Shown piece after piece: positions 1 to 15,000 of a stretch of 64,000 nt of DNA. The notes under the pieces were generated by a model. That model had not been told where the DNA came from. It did not search any database and worked only from the letters and a program-made list of their open reading frames with translations. A program made the translations under genes and the position numbers. Origin of the DNA: Andrena cerasifolii (Eukaryota; Arthropoda; Insecta; Hymenoptera; Andrenidae); NCBI RefSeq assembly GCF_050908995.1, contig NW_027484911.1, positions 186,001 through 250,000 on the forward strand. Reading direction: 5' to 3'. The number at the start of each line of letters is the position of its first letter. Positions within the stretch are counted from its first letter, which is position 1.

Positions 1-3000
1 AAAACCGATATTGAAACCGATATTAGAACCGATATTGAAAAACTTATATCGAAAAACTGATATTGAAAAACCGATATTGAAAAACCGATATTGAAAAACA
101 AATATTGAAAAACCGATATTGAAAAACCGATATTGAAAAACCGATATTGAAAAAGCTATATCGAAAAACTGATATTGCAAAACCGATATTGAAAAACCGA
201 TATTGAAAAACCGATATTGAAAAACAAATATTGAAAAACCGATATGGAAAAACCGATATTGAAAAACCGATATTGAAAAACCGATATTGAAAAACCTATA
301 TCGAAAAACTGATATTGCAAAACCGATATTGCAAAACCGATATTGAAAAACCGATATTGAAAAACCGATATTGAAAAACCTATATCGAAAAACTGATATT
401 GCAAAACCGATATTGAAAAACCGATATTGAAACCGATATTAGAACCGATATTGAAAAACTTATATCGAAAAACTGATATTGAAAAACCGATATTGAAAAA
501 CCGATATTGAAAAACCGATATTGAAAAACACATATTGAAAAACAAATATTGAAAAACCGATATTGAAAAACCGATATTGAAAAACCGATATTGAAACCGA
601 TATTAGAACCGATATTGAAAAACTTATATCGAAAAACTGATATTGAAAAACCGATATTGAAAAACCGATATTGAAAAACCGATATTGAAAAACCGATATT
701 GAAAAACCGATATTGAAAAACCTATATCGAAAAACTGATATTGCAAAACCGATATTGAAAAACAAATATTGAATCCGATATTAGAACCGATATTCAAAAA
801 CCGATATTGAATCCGATATTAGAACCGATATTTAAAAACCGATATTGAAAAACAAATATTGAAAAACTGATATTGAAAAACCGATATTGAAAAACCGATA
901 TTGAAAAACCGATATTGAAACCGATATTGAAAAACCGATATCGAAAAAACAATATTGAAAAACTGATATTGAAAAACCGATATTGAAAAACCGATATTGA
1001 AAAACCGATATTGAAAAACAAATATTGAAAAACCGATATTGAAAAACCGATATTGAATCCGATATTAGAACCGATATTGAAAAACCGATATTGAAAAACA
1101 AATATTGCAAAACCGATATTGAAAAACCGATATTGAAAAACCGATATTGAAAAACCTATATCGAAAAACTGATATTGCAAAACCGATATTGAAAAACCGA
1201 TATTGAAACCGATATTAGAACCGATATTGAAAAACTTATATCGAAAAACTGATATTGAAAAACCGATATTGAAAAACCGATATTGAAAAACCGATATTGA
1301 AAAACACATATTGAAAAACAAATATTGAAAAACCGATATTGAAAAACCGATATTGAAAAACCGATATTGAAACCGATATTAGAACCGATATTGAAAAACT
1401 TATATCGAAAAACTGATATTGAAAAACCGATATTGAAAAACCGATATTGAAAAACCGATATTGAAAAACACATATTGAAAAACAAATATTGAAAAACCGA
1501 TATTGAAAAACCGATATTGAAAAACCGATATTGAAAAACCGATATTGAAAAACCGATATTGAAAAACCTATATCGAAAAACTGATATTGCAAAACCGATA
1601 TTGAAAAACAAATATTGAATCCGATATTAGAACCGATATTCAAAAACCGATATTGAATCCGATATTAGAACCGATATTTAAAAAACGATATTGAAAAACA
1701 AATATTGAAAAACTGATATTGAAAAACTGATATTGCAAAACCGATATTGAAAAACCGATATTGCATCCGATATTAGCACCGATATTCAAAAACCGATATT
1801 GAATCCGATATTGAAAAACCGATATTGAAAAACCGATATTGAAAAACCGATATTGAAAAACCTATATCGAAAAACTGATATTGCAAAACCGATATTGAAA
1901 AACAAATATTGAATCCGATATTAGAACCGATATTCAAAAACCGATATTGAATCCGATATTAGAACCGATATTCAAAAACCGATATTCAAAAACAAGTATT
2001 GAAAAACTGATATTGAAAAACCGATATTGAAAAACTGATATTGCAAAACCGATATTGAAAAACCGATATTGAATCCGATATTAGAACCGATATTGAAAAA
2101 CCGATATGGAAAAACCGATATTGAAAAACCGATATTGAAAAACCGATATTGAAAAACCGATATTGAAAAACCGATATTGAAAAACCTATATCGAAAAACT
2201 GATATTGCAAAACCGATATTGCAAAACCGATATTGAAAAACCGATATTGAAAAACCGATATTGAAAAACCTATATCGAAAAACTGATATTGCAAAACCGA
2301 TATTGAAAAACCGATATTGAAACCGATATTAGAACCGATATTGAAAAACTTATATCGAAAAACTGATATTGAAAAACCGATATTGAAAAACCGATATTGA
2401 AAAACCGATATTGAAAAACACATATTGAAAAACAAATATTGAAAAACCGATATTGAAAAACCGATATTGAAAAAACGATATTGAAACCGATATTAGAACC
2501 GATATTGAAAAACTTATATCGAAAAACTGATATTGAAAAACCGATATTGAAAAACCGATATTGAAAAACCGATATTGAAAAACCGATATTGAAAACCCGA
2601 TATTGAAAAACCGATATTGAAACCGATATTAGAACCGATATTGAAAAACTTATATCGAAAAACTGATATTGAAAAACCGATATAGAAAAACCAATATTGA
2701 AAAACTTATATCGAAAAACTGATATTGCAAAACCGATATTGAAAAACAAATATTGAATCCGATATTAGAACCGATATTCAAAAACCGATATTGAATCCGA
2801 TATTAGAACCGATATTCAAAAACCGATATTGAAAAACAAATATTGAAAAACTGATATTGAAAAACCGATATTGAAAAACCGATATTGAAAAACCGATATT
2901 GAAAAACCGATATTGAAAAACCGATATTGAAACCGATATTAGAACCGATATTGAAAAACTTATATCGAAAAACTGATATTGAAAAACCGATATTGAAAAA

Positions 3001-3322
3001 CCGATATTGAAAAACCGATATTGAAAAACACATATTGAAAAACAAATATTGAAAAACCGATATTGAAAAACCGATATTGAAAAACCGATATTGAAAAACC
3101 GATATTGAAAAACCGATATTGAAAAACCGATATTGAAAAACCGATATTGAAAAACCTATATCGAAAAACTGATATTGCAAAACCGATATTGAAAAACAAA
3201 TATTGAATCCGATATTAGAACCGATATTCAAAAACCGATATTGAATCCGATATTAGAACCGATATTTAAAAACCGATATTGAAAAACAAATATTGAAAAA
3301 CTGATATTGAAAAACCGATATT

Positions 3323-3486
3323 GGAGAACAAATGTTGAAAATCTGATATCGAAAAACTGATATTGAAAGCCCGATATTGAAAAACCGATATTGAAACCGA
3401 TATTGAAAAACAAATATTGAAAAACTGATATCGAAAAACTGATATTGAAAAACCGATATTGAAAAACCGATATTGAAAAACCGATA
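3323..3486 (+). repeat. GGAGAAC block, early form, copy 1
   Basis: The block starts GGAGAACAAATG and is followed by a TGATATCG/CTGATATT monomer pair and then GAAAGCCCGATATT. This copy has AAAATCTGATATC where most later copies have AAAAACTGATATC, a change shared only with the copy at 4211. Confidence 0.8.
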
Positions 3487-4210
3487 TTGAAAAACCGATA
3501 TTGAATCCGATATTAGAACCGATATTGAAAAACCGATATTGAAAAACAAATATTGAAAAACTGATATCGAAAAACTGATATTGAAAAACCGATATTGAAA
3601 AACCGATATTGAAAAACCGATATTGAAAAACACATATTGAAAAACAAATATTGAAAAACCGATATTGAAAAACCGATATTGAAAAACCGATATTGAAAAA
3701 CCGATATTGAAAAACCGATATTGAAAAACCTATATCGAAAAACTGATATTGCAAAACCGATATTGAATCCGATATTAGAACCGATATTCAAAAACCGATA
3801 TTGAATCCGATATTAGAACCGATATTCAAAAACCGATATTGAAAAACCGATATTGAAAAACCGATATTGAAAAACCGATATTGAAAAACCGATATTGAAA
3901 AACCGATATTGAAAAACCGATATTGAAAAACAAATATTGAAAAACTGATATCGAAAAACTGATATTGAAAAACCGATATTGAAAAACCGATATTGAAACC
4001 GATATTCAAAAACCGATATTGAAAAACTGATATTGCAAAACCGATATTCAAAAACCGATATTGAAACCGATATTAGAACCGATATTCAAAAACCGATATT
4101 CAAAAACCGATATTGAAAACCAAATATTGAAAAACTGATATTGAAAAACCGATATTGAAAAACCGATATTGAAATCGATATTCAAAAACCGATATTGAAA
4201 AACCGATATT

Positions 4211-4374
4211 GGAGAACAAATGTTGAAAATCTGATATCGAAAAACTGATATTGAAAGCCCGATATTGAAAAACCGATATTGAAACCGATATTGAAAAACA
4301 AATATTGAAAAACTGATATCGAAAAACTGATATTGAAAAACCGATATTGAAAAACCGATATTGAAACCGATATT
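4211..4374 (+). repeat. GGAGAAC block, early form, copy 2
   Basis: It lies 888 bp after copy 1 and has the same AAAATCTG change, so the two are probably products of one local duplication. It ends in a GAAACCGATATTGC junction. The next GGAGAAC block to the right is almost 12 kb away. Confidence 0.8.
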
Positions 4375-6066
4375 GCAAAACCGATATTGAAAAACCGATA
4401 TAGAAAAACCAATATTGAAAAACTTATATCGAAAAACTGATATTGCAAAACCGATATTGAAAAACAAATATTGAATCCGATATTAGAACCGATATTCAAA
4501 AACCGATATTGAAAAACTTATATCGAAAACCGATATTGAAAAACCGATATTGAAACCGATATTAGAACCGATATTGAAAAACTTATATCGCAAAACTGAT
4601 ATTGCAAAACCGATATTGAAAAACCGATATTGAAACCGATATTGCAAAACCGATATTGAAAAACCGATATCGAAAAAACAATATTGAAAAACTTATATCG
4701 AAAAACTGATATTGCAAAACCGATATTGAAAAACCGATATTGCATCCGATATTAGCACCGATATTCAAAAACCGATATTGAATCCGATATTAGAACCGAT
4801 ATTGAAAAACCGATATTGATTAACCGATATTGAAAAACCGATATTGAAAAACCGATATTGAAAAACCGATATTGAAAAACCGATATTGAATCCGATATTA
4901 GAACCGATATTCAAAAACCGATATTGAATCCGATATTAGAACCGATATTGAAAAACCTATATCGAAAAACTGATATTGCAAAACCGATATTGAAAAACCG
5001 ATATTGAATCCGATATTAGAACCGATATTGAAAAACCGATATTGAAAAACCGATATTCAAAAACCGATATTGAAAAACCGATATTGAAAAACCTATATCG
5101 AAAAACTGATATTGCAAAACCGATATTGAAAAACCGATATTGAATCCGATATTAGAACCGATATTGAAAAACCGATATTGAAAAACAAATATTGAAAAAC
5201 CGATATTGAAAAACCGATATTGAAAAAGCTATATCGAAAAACTGATATTGCAAAACCGATATTGAAAAACCGATATTGAAAAACCGATATTGAAAAACAA
5301 ACATTGAAAAACCGATATGGAAAAACCGATATTGAAAAACCGATATTGAAAAACCGATATTGAAAAACCGATATTGAAAAACCTATATCGAAAAACTGAT
5401 ATTGCAAAACCGATATTGCAAAACCGATATTGAAAAACCGATATTGAAAAACCGATATTGAAAAACCTATATCGAAAAACTGATATTGCAAAACCGATAT
5501 TGAAAAACCGATATTGAAACCGATATTAGAACCGATATTGAAAAACTTATATCGAAAAACTGATATTGAAAAACCGATATTGAAAAACCGATATTGAAAA
5601 ACCGATATTGAAAAACACATATTGAAAAACAAATATTGAAAAACCGATATTGAAAAACCGATATTGAAACCGATATTAGAACCGATATTGAAAAACTTAT
5701 ATCGAAAAACTGATATTGAAAAACCGATATTGAAAAACCGATATTGAAAAACCGATATTGAAAAACCGATATTGAAAAACCTATATCGAAAAACTGATAT
5801 TGCAAAACCGATATTGAAAAACAAATATTGAATCCGATATTAGAACCGATATTCAAAAACCGATATTGAATCCGATATTAGAACCGATATTTAAAAACCG
5901 ATATTGAAAAACAAATATTGAAAAACTGATATTGAAAAACCGATATTGAAAAACCGATATTGAAAAACCGATATTGAAACCGATATTGAAAAACCGATAT
6001 CGAAAAAACAATATTGAAAAACTGATATTGAAAAACAAATATTGAATCCGATATTAGAACCGATAT

Positions 6067-6411
6067 TCAAAAACCGATATTGAATCCGATATTAGAACCG
6101 ATATTTAAAAACCGATATTGAAAAACAAATATTGAAAAACTGATATTGAAAAACCGATATTGAAAAACCGATATTGAAAAACCGATATTGAAACCGATAT
6201 TAGAACCGATATTGAAAAACTTATATCGAAAAACTGATATTGCAAAACCGATATTGAAAAACCGATATTGAAACCGATATTGCAAAACCGATATTGAAAA
6301 ACCGATATCGAAAAAACAATATTGAAAAACTTATATCGAAAAACTGATATTGCAAAACCGATATTGAAAAACCGATATTGCATCCGATATTAGCACCGAT
6401 ATTCAAAAACC
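6067..6411 (+). repeat. 345-bp module, copy 1
   Basis: A fixed order of monomers runs from a GAATCC/AGAACC pair with a following TTTAAAAACC junction, through CGATATCG plus ACAATATTG, to a GCATCCGATATTAGCACC junction. The same order recurs at 6821, 8793, 9561, 12700 and 22358 with almost no length change. Confidence 0.75.
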
Positions 6412-6820
6412 GATATTGAATCCGATATTAGAACCGATATTCAAAAACCGATATTGAATCCGATATTAAAACCGATATTCAAAAACCGATATTGAAAAAC
6501 AAATATTGAAAAACTGATATTGAAAAACCGATATTGAAAAACCGATATTGAAAAACCGATATTGAAACCGATATTAGAACCGATATTGAAAAACTTATAT
6601 CGAAAAACTGATATTGAAGAACCGATATTGAAAAACCGATATTGAAAAACCGATATTGAAAAACACATATTGAAAAACAAATATTGAAAAACCGATATTG
6701 AAAAACCGATATTGAAAAACCGATATTGAAAAACCGATATTGAAAAACCTATATCGAAAAACTGATATTGCAAAACCGATATTGAAAAACAAATATTGAA
6801 TCCGATATTAGAACCGATAT

Positions 6821-7165
6821 TCAAAAACCGATATTGAATCCGATATTAGAACCGATATTTAAAAACCGATATTGAAAAACAAATATTGAAAAACTGATAT
6901 TGAAAAACCGATATTGAAAAACCGATATTGAAAAACCGATATTGAAACCGATATTAGAACCGATATTGAAAAACTTATATCGAAAAACTGATATTGCAAA
7001 ACCGATATTGAAAAACCGATATTGAAACCGATATTGCAAAACCGATATTGAAAAACCGATATCGAAAATACAATATTGAAAAACTTATATCGAAAAACTG
7101 ATATTGCAAAACCGATATTGAAAAACCGATATTGCATCCGATATTAGCACCGATATTCAAAAACC
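6821..7165 (+). repeat. 345-bp module, copy 2
   Basis: It begins 754 bp after copy 1. It carries a private change near 7068, where CGAAAATACAATATTG replaces CGAAAAAACAATATTG. Similarity to copy 1 stops just after the GCATCC/AGCACC junction. Confidence 0.75.
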
Positions 7166-8792
7166 GATATTGAATCCGATATTGAAAAACCGATATTGAA
7201 AAACCGATATTGAAAAACCGATATTGAAAAACCGATATTGAAAAACCTATATCGAAAAACTGATATTGCAAAACCGATATTGAAAAACAAATATTGAATC
7301 CGATATTAGAACCGATATTCAAAAACCGATATTGAATCCGATATTAGAACCGATATTCAAAAACCGATATTCAAAAACAAGTATTGAAAAACTGATATTG
7401 AAAAACCGATATTGAAAAACTGATATTGCAAAACCGATATTGAAAAACCGATATTGAATTCGATATTAGAACCGATATTGAAAAACCGATATTGAAAAAC
7501 CGATATTCAAAAACCGATATTGAAAAACCGATATTGAAAAACCTATATCGAAAAACTGATATTGCAAAACCGATATTGAAAAACCGATATTGAATCCGAT
7601 ATTAGAACCGATATTGAAAAACCGATATTGAAAAACAAATATTGAAAAACCGATATTGAAAAACCGATATTGAAAAAGCTATATCGAAAAACTGATATTG
7701 CAAAACCGATATTGAAAAACCGATATTGAAAAACCGATATTGAAAAACCGATATTGAAAAACAAATATTGAAAAACCGATATGGAAAAACCGATATTGAA
7801 AAACCGATATTGAAAAACCGATATTGAAAAACCGATATTGAAAAACCGATATTGAAAAACCTATATCGAAAAACTGATATTGCAAAACCGATATTGCAAA
7901 ACCGATATTGAAAAACCGATATTGAAAAACCGATATTGAAAAACCTATATCGAAAAACTGATATTGCAAAACCGATATTGAAAAACCGATATTGAAACCG
8001 ATATTAGAACCGATATTGAAAAACTTATATCGAAAAACTGATATTGAAAAACCGATATTGAAAAACCGATATTGAAAAACCGATATTGAAAAACACATAT
8101 TGAAAAACAAATATTGAAAAACCGATATTGAAAAACCGATATTGAAAAACCGATATTGAAACCGATATTAGAACCGATATTGAAAAACTTATATCGAAAA
8201 ACTGATATTGAAAAACCGATATTGAAAAACCGATATTGAAAAACCGATATTGAAAAACCGATATTGAAAAACCTATATCGAAAAACTGATATTGCAAAAC
8301 CGATATTGAAAAACAAATATTGAATCCGATATTAGAACCGATATTCAAAAACCGATATTGAATCCGATATTAGAACCGATATTTAAAAACCGATATTGAA
8401 AAACAAATATTGAAAAACTGATATTGAAAAACCGATATTGAAAAACCGATATTGAAAAACCGATATTGAAACCGATATTGAAAAACCGATATCGAAAAAA
8501 CAATATTGAAAAACTGATATTGAAAAACCGATATTGAAAAACCGATATTGAAAAACCGATATTGAAAAACAAATATTGAAAAACCGATATTGAAAAACCG
8601 ATATTGAATCCGATATTAGAACCGATATTGAAAAACCGATATTGAAAAACAAATATTGAAAAACTGATATTGAAAAACCGATATTGAAAAACCGATATTG
8701 AAAAACCGTTATTGAAAAACCTATATCGAAAAACTGATATTGCAAAACCGATATTGAAAAACAAATATTGAATCCGATATTAGAACCGATAT

Positions 8793-9137
8793 TCAAAAAC
8801 CGATATTGAATCCGATATTAGAACCGATATTTAAAAACCGATATTGAAAAACAAATATTGAAAAACTGATATTGAAAAACCGATATTGAAAAACCGATAT
8901 TGAAAAACCGATATTGAAACCGATATTAGAACCGATATTGAAAAACTTATATCGAAAAACTGATATTGCAAAACCGATATTGAAAAACCGATATTGAAAC
9001 CGATATTGCAAAACCGATATTGAAAAACCGATATCGAAAAAATAATATTGAAAAACTTATATCGAAAAACTGATATTGCAAAACCGATATTGAAAAACCG
9101 ATATTGCATCCGATATTAGCACCGATATTCAAAAACC
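8793..9137 (+). repeat. 345-bp module, copy 3
   Basis: It has AAAAAATAATATTG near 9040 instead of the usual ACAATATTG. The same rare change occurs near 12180, which ties this part to the A1/A2 duplication. Confidence 0.75.
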
Positions 9138-12088
9138 GATATTGAATCCGATATTAGAACCGATATTCAAAAACCGATATTGAATCCGATATTAAAACCG
9201 ATATTCAAAAACCGATATTGAAAAACAAATATTGAAAAACTGATATTGAAAAACCGATATTGAAAAACCGATATTGAAAAACCGATATTGAAACCGATAT
9301 TAGAACCGATATTGAAAAACTTATATCGAAAAACTGATATTGAAAAACCGATATTGAAAAACCGATATTGAAAAACCGATATTGAAAAACACATATTGAA
9401 AAACAAATATTGAAAAACCGATATTGAAAAACCGATATTGAAAAACCGATATTGAAAAACCGAAATTGAAAAACCGATATTGAAAAACCTATATCGAAAA
9501 ACTGATATTGCAAAACCGATATTGAAAAACAAATATTGAATCCGATATTAGAACCGATATTCAAAAACCGATATTGAATCCGATATTAGAACCGATATTT
9601 AAAAACCGATATTGAAAAACAAATATTGAAAAACTGATATTGAAAAACCGATATTGAAAAACCGATATTGAAAAACCGATATTGAAACCGATATTAGAAC
9701 CGATATTGAAAAACTTATATCGAAAAACTGATATTGCAAAACCGATATTGAAAAACCGATATTGAAACCGATATTGCAAAACCGATATTGAAAAACCGAT
9801 ATCGAAAAAACAATATTGAAAAACTTATATCGAAAAACTGATATTGCAAAACCGATATTGAAAAACCGATATTGCATCCGATATTAGCACCGATATTCAA
9901 AAACCGATATTGAATCCGATATTGAAAAACCGATATTGAAAAACCGATATTGAAAAACCGATATTGAAAAACCGATATTGAAAAACCTATATCGAAAAAC
10001 TGATATTGCAAAACCGATATTGAAAAACAAATATTGAATCCGATATTAGAACCGATATTCAAAAACCGATATTGAATCCGATATTAGAACCGATATTCAA
10101 AAACCGATATTCAAAAACAAGTATTGAAAAACTGATATTGAAAAACCGATATTGAAAAACCGATATTGAAAAACCGATATTGAAAAACAAATATCGAAAA
10201 ACTGATATTGAAAAACTTATATCGAAAAACTGATATTGCAAAACCGATATTGAAAAACCGATATTGAAAAACCGATATTGAAAATCCGATATTGAAAAAC
10301 CGATATTGAAAAACAAATATTGAAAAACTGATATCGAAAAACTGATATTGAAAAACCGATATTTAAAAACCGATATTGAAACCGATATTCAAAAACCGAT
10401 ATTCAAAAACCGATATTCAAAAACCGATATTCAAAAACCGATATTGAAAAACTGATATTGCAAAACCGATATTCAAAAACCTATATTGAAACCGATATTA
10501 GAACCGATATTCAAAAACCGATATTCAAAAACCGGTATTGAAAACCAAATATTGAAAAACTGATATCGAAAAATTGATATTGAAAAACCGATATTGAAAA
10601 ACCGATATTGAAAAACAAATATTGAAAAACCGATATTGAAAAACCGATATTGAATCCGATATTAGAACCGATATTGAAAAACCGATATTGAAAAACAAAT
10701 ATTGAAAAACTGACATCGAAAAACTGATATTGAAAAACCGATATTGAAAAACCGATATTGAAAAACCGATATTGAAAAACACATATTGAAAAACAAATAT
10801 TGAAAAACCGATATTGAAAAACCGATATTGAAAAACCGATATTGAAAAACCGATATTGAAAAACCGATATTGAAAAACCGATATTGAAAAACCTATATCG
10901 AAAAACTGATATTGCAAAACCGATATTGAATCCGATATTAGAACCGATATTCAAAAACCGATATTGAATCCGATATTAGAACCGATATTCAAAAACCGAT
11001 ATTTAAAAACCGATATTGAAAAACCGATATTGAAAAACCGATATTGAAAAACCGATATTGAAAAACCGATATTGAAAAACCGATATTGAAAAACAAATAT
11101 TGAAAAACTGATATCGAAAAACTGATATTGAAAAACCGATATTGAAAAACCGATATTGAAAAACGGATATTGAAACCGATATTCAAAAACCGATATTCAA
11201 AAACCGATATTCAAAAACCGATATTGAAAAACTGATATTGCAAAACCGATATTCAAAAACCGATATTGAAACCGATATTAGAACCGATATTCAAAAACCG
11301 ATATTGAAAACCAAATATTGAAAAACTGATATTGAAAAACCGATATTGAAAAACCGATATTGAAATCGATATTCAAAAACCGATATTGAATCCGATATTA
11401 GAACCGATATATAAAAACCGATATTGAAAAACAAATATTGAAAAACTGATATTGAAACCGATATTAGAACCGATATTGCAAAACCGATATTGAAAAAACC
11501 GATATCGAAAAAACAATATTGAAAAACTTATATCGAAAAACTGATATTGCAAAACCGATATTGAAAAACCGATATTGCATCCGATATTAGCACCGATATT
11601 CAAAAACCGATATTGAATCCGATATTGAAAAACCGATATTGAAAAACCGATATTGAAAAACCGATATTGAAAACCCGATATTGAAAAACCGATATTGAAA
11701 CCGATATTAGAACCGATATTGAAAAACTTATATCGAAAAACTGATATTGAAAAACCAATATTGAAAAACCGATATTGAAACCGATATTGCAAAACCGATA
11801 TTGAAAAACCAATATTGAAAAACTTATACCGAAAAACTGATATTGCAAAACCGATATTGAAAAACCGATATTGAAAAACCGATATTGAAAAACCGATATT
11901 GAAAAACAAATATTGAAAAACTGATATCGAAAAACCGATATTGAAAAACCGATATTGAAAAACCGATATTGAAAAACCGATATTGAAACCGATATTGAAA
12001 CCGATATTGAAAAACTTATATCGAAAAACTGATATTGAAAAACTTATATCGAAAAACTGATATTGCAAAACCGATATTGAAAAACCGA
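8950..12088 (+). repeat. Segment A1, first copy of a 3.14-kb tandem duplication
   Basis: Landmarks here recur 3,139 bp to the right up to about 10.5 kb, then 3,153 bp to the right, a change of exactly one 14-bp monomer. Shared unusual details are the AATAATATTG monomer (9040/12180), CCGAAATTG (9463/12602), a GAATCC/TTAAAACC pair (9191/12330), the run of CGATATTCAAAAACC monomers near 10.39-10.44 kb, and TGACATCG near 10711. A single-base insertion near 11493 (six A instead of five) is not in A2. Edges are set where similarity fades and are accurate to a few monomers. Confidence 0.85.
9561..9905 (+). repeat. 345-bp module, copy 4 (inside A1)
   Basis: It lies 768 bp after copy 3, which is one 14-bp monomer more than the 754-bp spacing of copies 1 and 2. 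It keeps the standard ACAATATTG monomer. Confidence 0.75.
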
Positions 12089-15000
12089 TATCGAAAAACT
12101 GATATTGCAAAACCGATATTGAAAAACCGATATTGAAACCGATATTGCAAAACCGATATTGAAAAACCGATATCGAAAAAATAATATTGAAAAACTTATA
12201 TCGAAAAACTGATATTGCAAAACCGATATTGAAAAACCGATATTGCATCCGATATTAGCACCGATATTCAAAAACCGATATTGAAACCGATATTAGAACC
12301 GATATTCAAAAACCGATATTGAATCCGATATTAAAACCGATATTCAAAAACCGATATTGAAAAACAAATATTGAAAAACTGATATTGAAAAACCGATATT
12401 GAAAAACCGATATTGAAAAACCGATATTGAAACCGATATTAGAACCGATATTGAAAAACTTATATCGAAAAACTGATATTGAAAAACCGATATTGAAAAA
12501 CCGATATTGAAAAACCGATATTGAAAAACACATATTGAAAAACAAATATTGAAAAACCGATATTGAAAAACCGATATTGAAAAACCGATATTGAAAAACC
12601 GAAATTGAAAAACCGATATTGAAAAACCTATATCGAAAAACTGATATTGCAAAACCGATATTGAAAAACAAATATTGAATCCGATATTAGAACCGATATT
12701 CAAAAACCGATATTGAATCCGATATTAGAACCGATATTTAAAAACCGATATTGAAAAACAAATATTGAAAAACTGATATTGAAAAACCGATATTGAAAAA
12801 CCGATATTGAAAAACCGATATTGAAACCGATATTAGAACCGATATTGAAAAACTTATATCGAAAAACTGATATTGCAAAACCGATATTGAAAAACCGATA
12901 TTGAAACCGATATTGCAAAACCGATATTGAAAAACCGATATCGAAAAAACAATATTGAAAAACTTATATCGAAAAACTGATATTGCAAAACCGATATTGA
13001 AAAACCGATATTGCATCCGATATTAGCACCGATATTCAAAAACCGATATTGAATCCGATATTGAAAAACCGATATTGAAAAACCGATATTGAAAAACCGA
13101 TATTGAAAAACCGATATTGAAAAACCTATATCGAAAAACTGATATTGCAAAACCGATATTGAAAAACAAATATTGAATCCGATATTAGAACCGATATTCA
13201 AAAACCGATATTGAATCGGATATTAGAACCGATATTCAAAAACCGATATTCAAAAACAAGTATTGAAAAACTGATATTGAAAAACCGATATTGAAAAACC
13301 GATATTGAAAAACCGATATTGAAAAACAAATATCGAAAAACTGATATTGAAAAACTTATATCGAAAAACTGATATTGCAAAACCGATATTGAAAAACCGA
13401 TATTGAAAAACCGATATTGAAAATCCGATATTGAAAAACCGATATTGAAAAACAAATATTGAAAAACTGATATCGAAAAACTGATATTGAAAAACCGATA
13501 TTTAAAAACCGATATTGAAACCGATATTCAAAAACCGATATTCAAAAACCGATATTCAAAAACCGATATTCAAAAACCGATATTGAAAAACTGATATTGC
13601 AAAACCGATATTCAAAAACCTATATTGAAACCGATATTAGAACCGATATTCAAAAACCGATATTCAAAAACCGGTATTGAAAACCAAATATTGAAAAACT
13701 GATATCGAAAAATTGATATTGAAAAACCGATATTGAAAAACCGATATTGAAAAACAAATATTGAAAAACCGATATTGAAAAACCGATATTGAATCCGATA
13801 TTAGAACCGATATTGAAAAACCGATATTGAAAAACAAATATTGAAAAACTGACATCGAAAAACTGATATTGAAAAACCGATATTGAAAAACCGATATTGA
13901 AAAACCGATATTGAAAAACCGATATTGAAAAACACATATTGAAAAACAAATATTGAAAAACCGATATTGAAAAACCGATATTGAAAAACCGATATTGAAA
14001 AACCGATATTGAAAAACCGATATTGAAAAACCGATATTGAAAAACCTATATCGAAAAACTGATATTGCAAAACCGATATTGAATCCGATATTAGAACCGA
14101 TATTCAAAAACCGATATTGAATCCGATATTAGAACCGATATTCAAAAACCGATATTTAAAAACCGATATTGAAAAACCGATATTGAAAAACCGATATTGA
14201 AAAACCGATATTGAAAAACCGATATTGAAAAACCGATATTGAAAAACAAATATTGAAAAACTGATATCGAAAAACTGATATTGAAAAACCGATATTGAAA
14301 AACCGATATTGAAAAACGGATATTGATACCGATATTCAAAAACCGATATTCAAAAACCGATATTCAAAAACCGATATTGAAAAACTGATATTGCAAAACC
14401 GATATTCAAAAACCGATATTGAAACCGATATTAGAACCGATATTCAAAAACCGATATTGAAAACCAAATATTGAAAAACTGATATTGAAAAACCGATATT
14501 GAAAAACCGATATTGAAATCGATATTCAAAAACCGATATTGAATCCGATATTAGAACCGATATATAAAAACCGATATTGAAAAACAAATATTGAAAAACT
14601 GATATTGAAACCGATATTAGAACCGATATTGCAAAACCGATATTGAAAAACCGATATCGAAAAAACAATATTGAAAAACTTATATCGAAAAACTGATATT
14701 GCAAAACCGATATTGAAAAACCGATATTGCATCCGATATTAGCACCGATATTCAAAAACCGATATTGAATCCGATATTGAAAAACCGATATTGAAAAACC
14801 GATATTGAAAAACCGATATTGAAAAACCGATATTGAAAACCCGATATTGAAAAACCGATATTGAAACCGATATTAGAACCGATATTGAAAAACTTATATC
14901 GAAAAACTGATATTGAAAAACCGATATTGAAAAACCGATATTGAAACCGATATTGCAAAACCGATATTGAAAAACCAATATTGAAAAACTTATACCGAAA

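Larger units (their letters stand above)
1..8949 (+). repeat. Zone I: irregular mosaic of satellite variants
   Basis: No single long duplication covers this zone. Its landmarks are GATATGG at 241, 2103, 5314 and 7778 and AAAGCTATATCG near 155, 5228 and 7678; I did not see either to the right. The 5.2-5.9 kb and 7.5-8.3 kb parts resemble each other over hundreds of bases, as do 0.8-1.6 kb and 8.3-8.8 kb, but the spacing is uneven. The GGAGAAC block occurs only twice here, at 3323 and 4211. The uneven spacing suggests repeated partial exchanges rather than one recent amplification (inference). Confidence 0.75.

Noticed and set aside
155..7690. TATAT-rich words (CTATATCG, CTTATATCG) as TATA-box promoters
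   Set aside because: They recur throughout as ordinary monomer variants, with no initiator or gene downstream.
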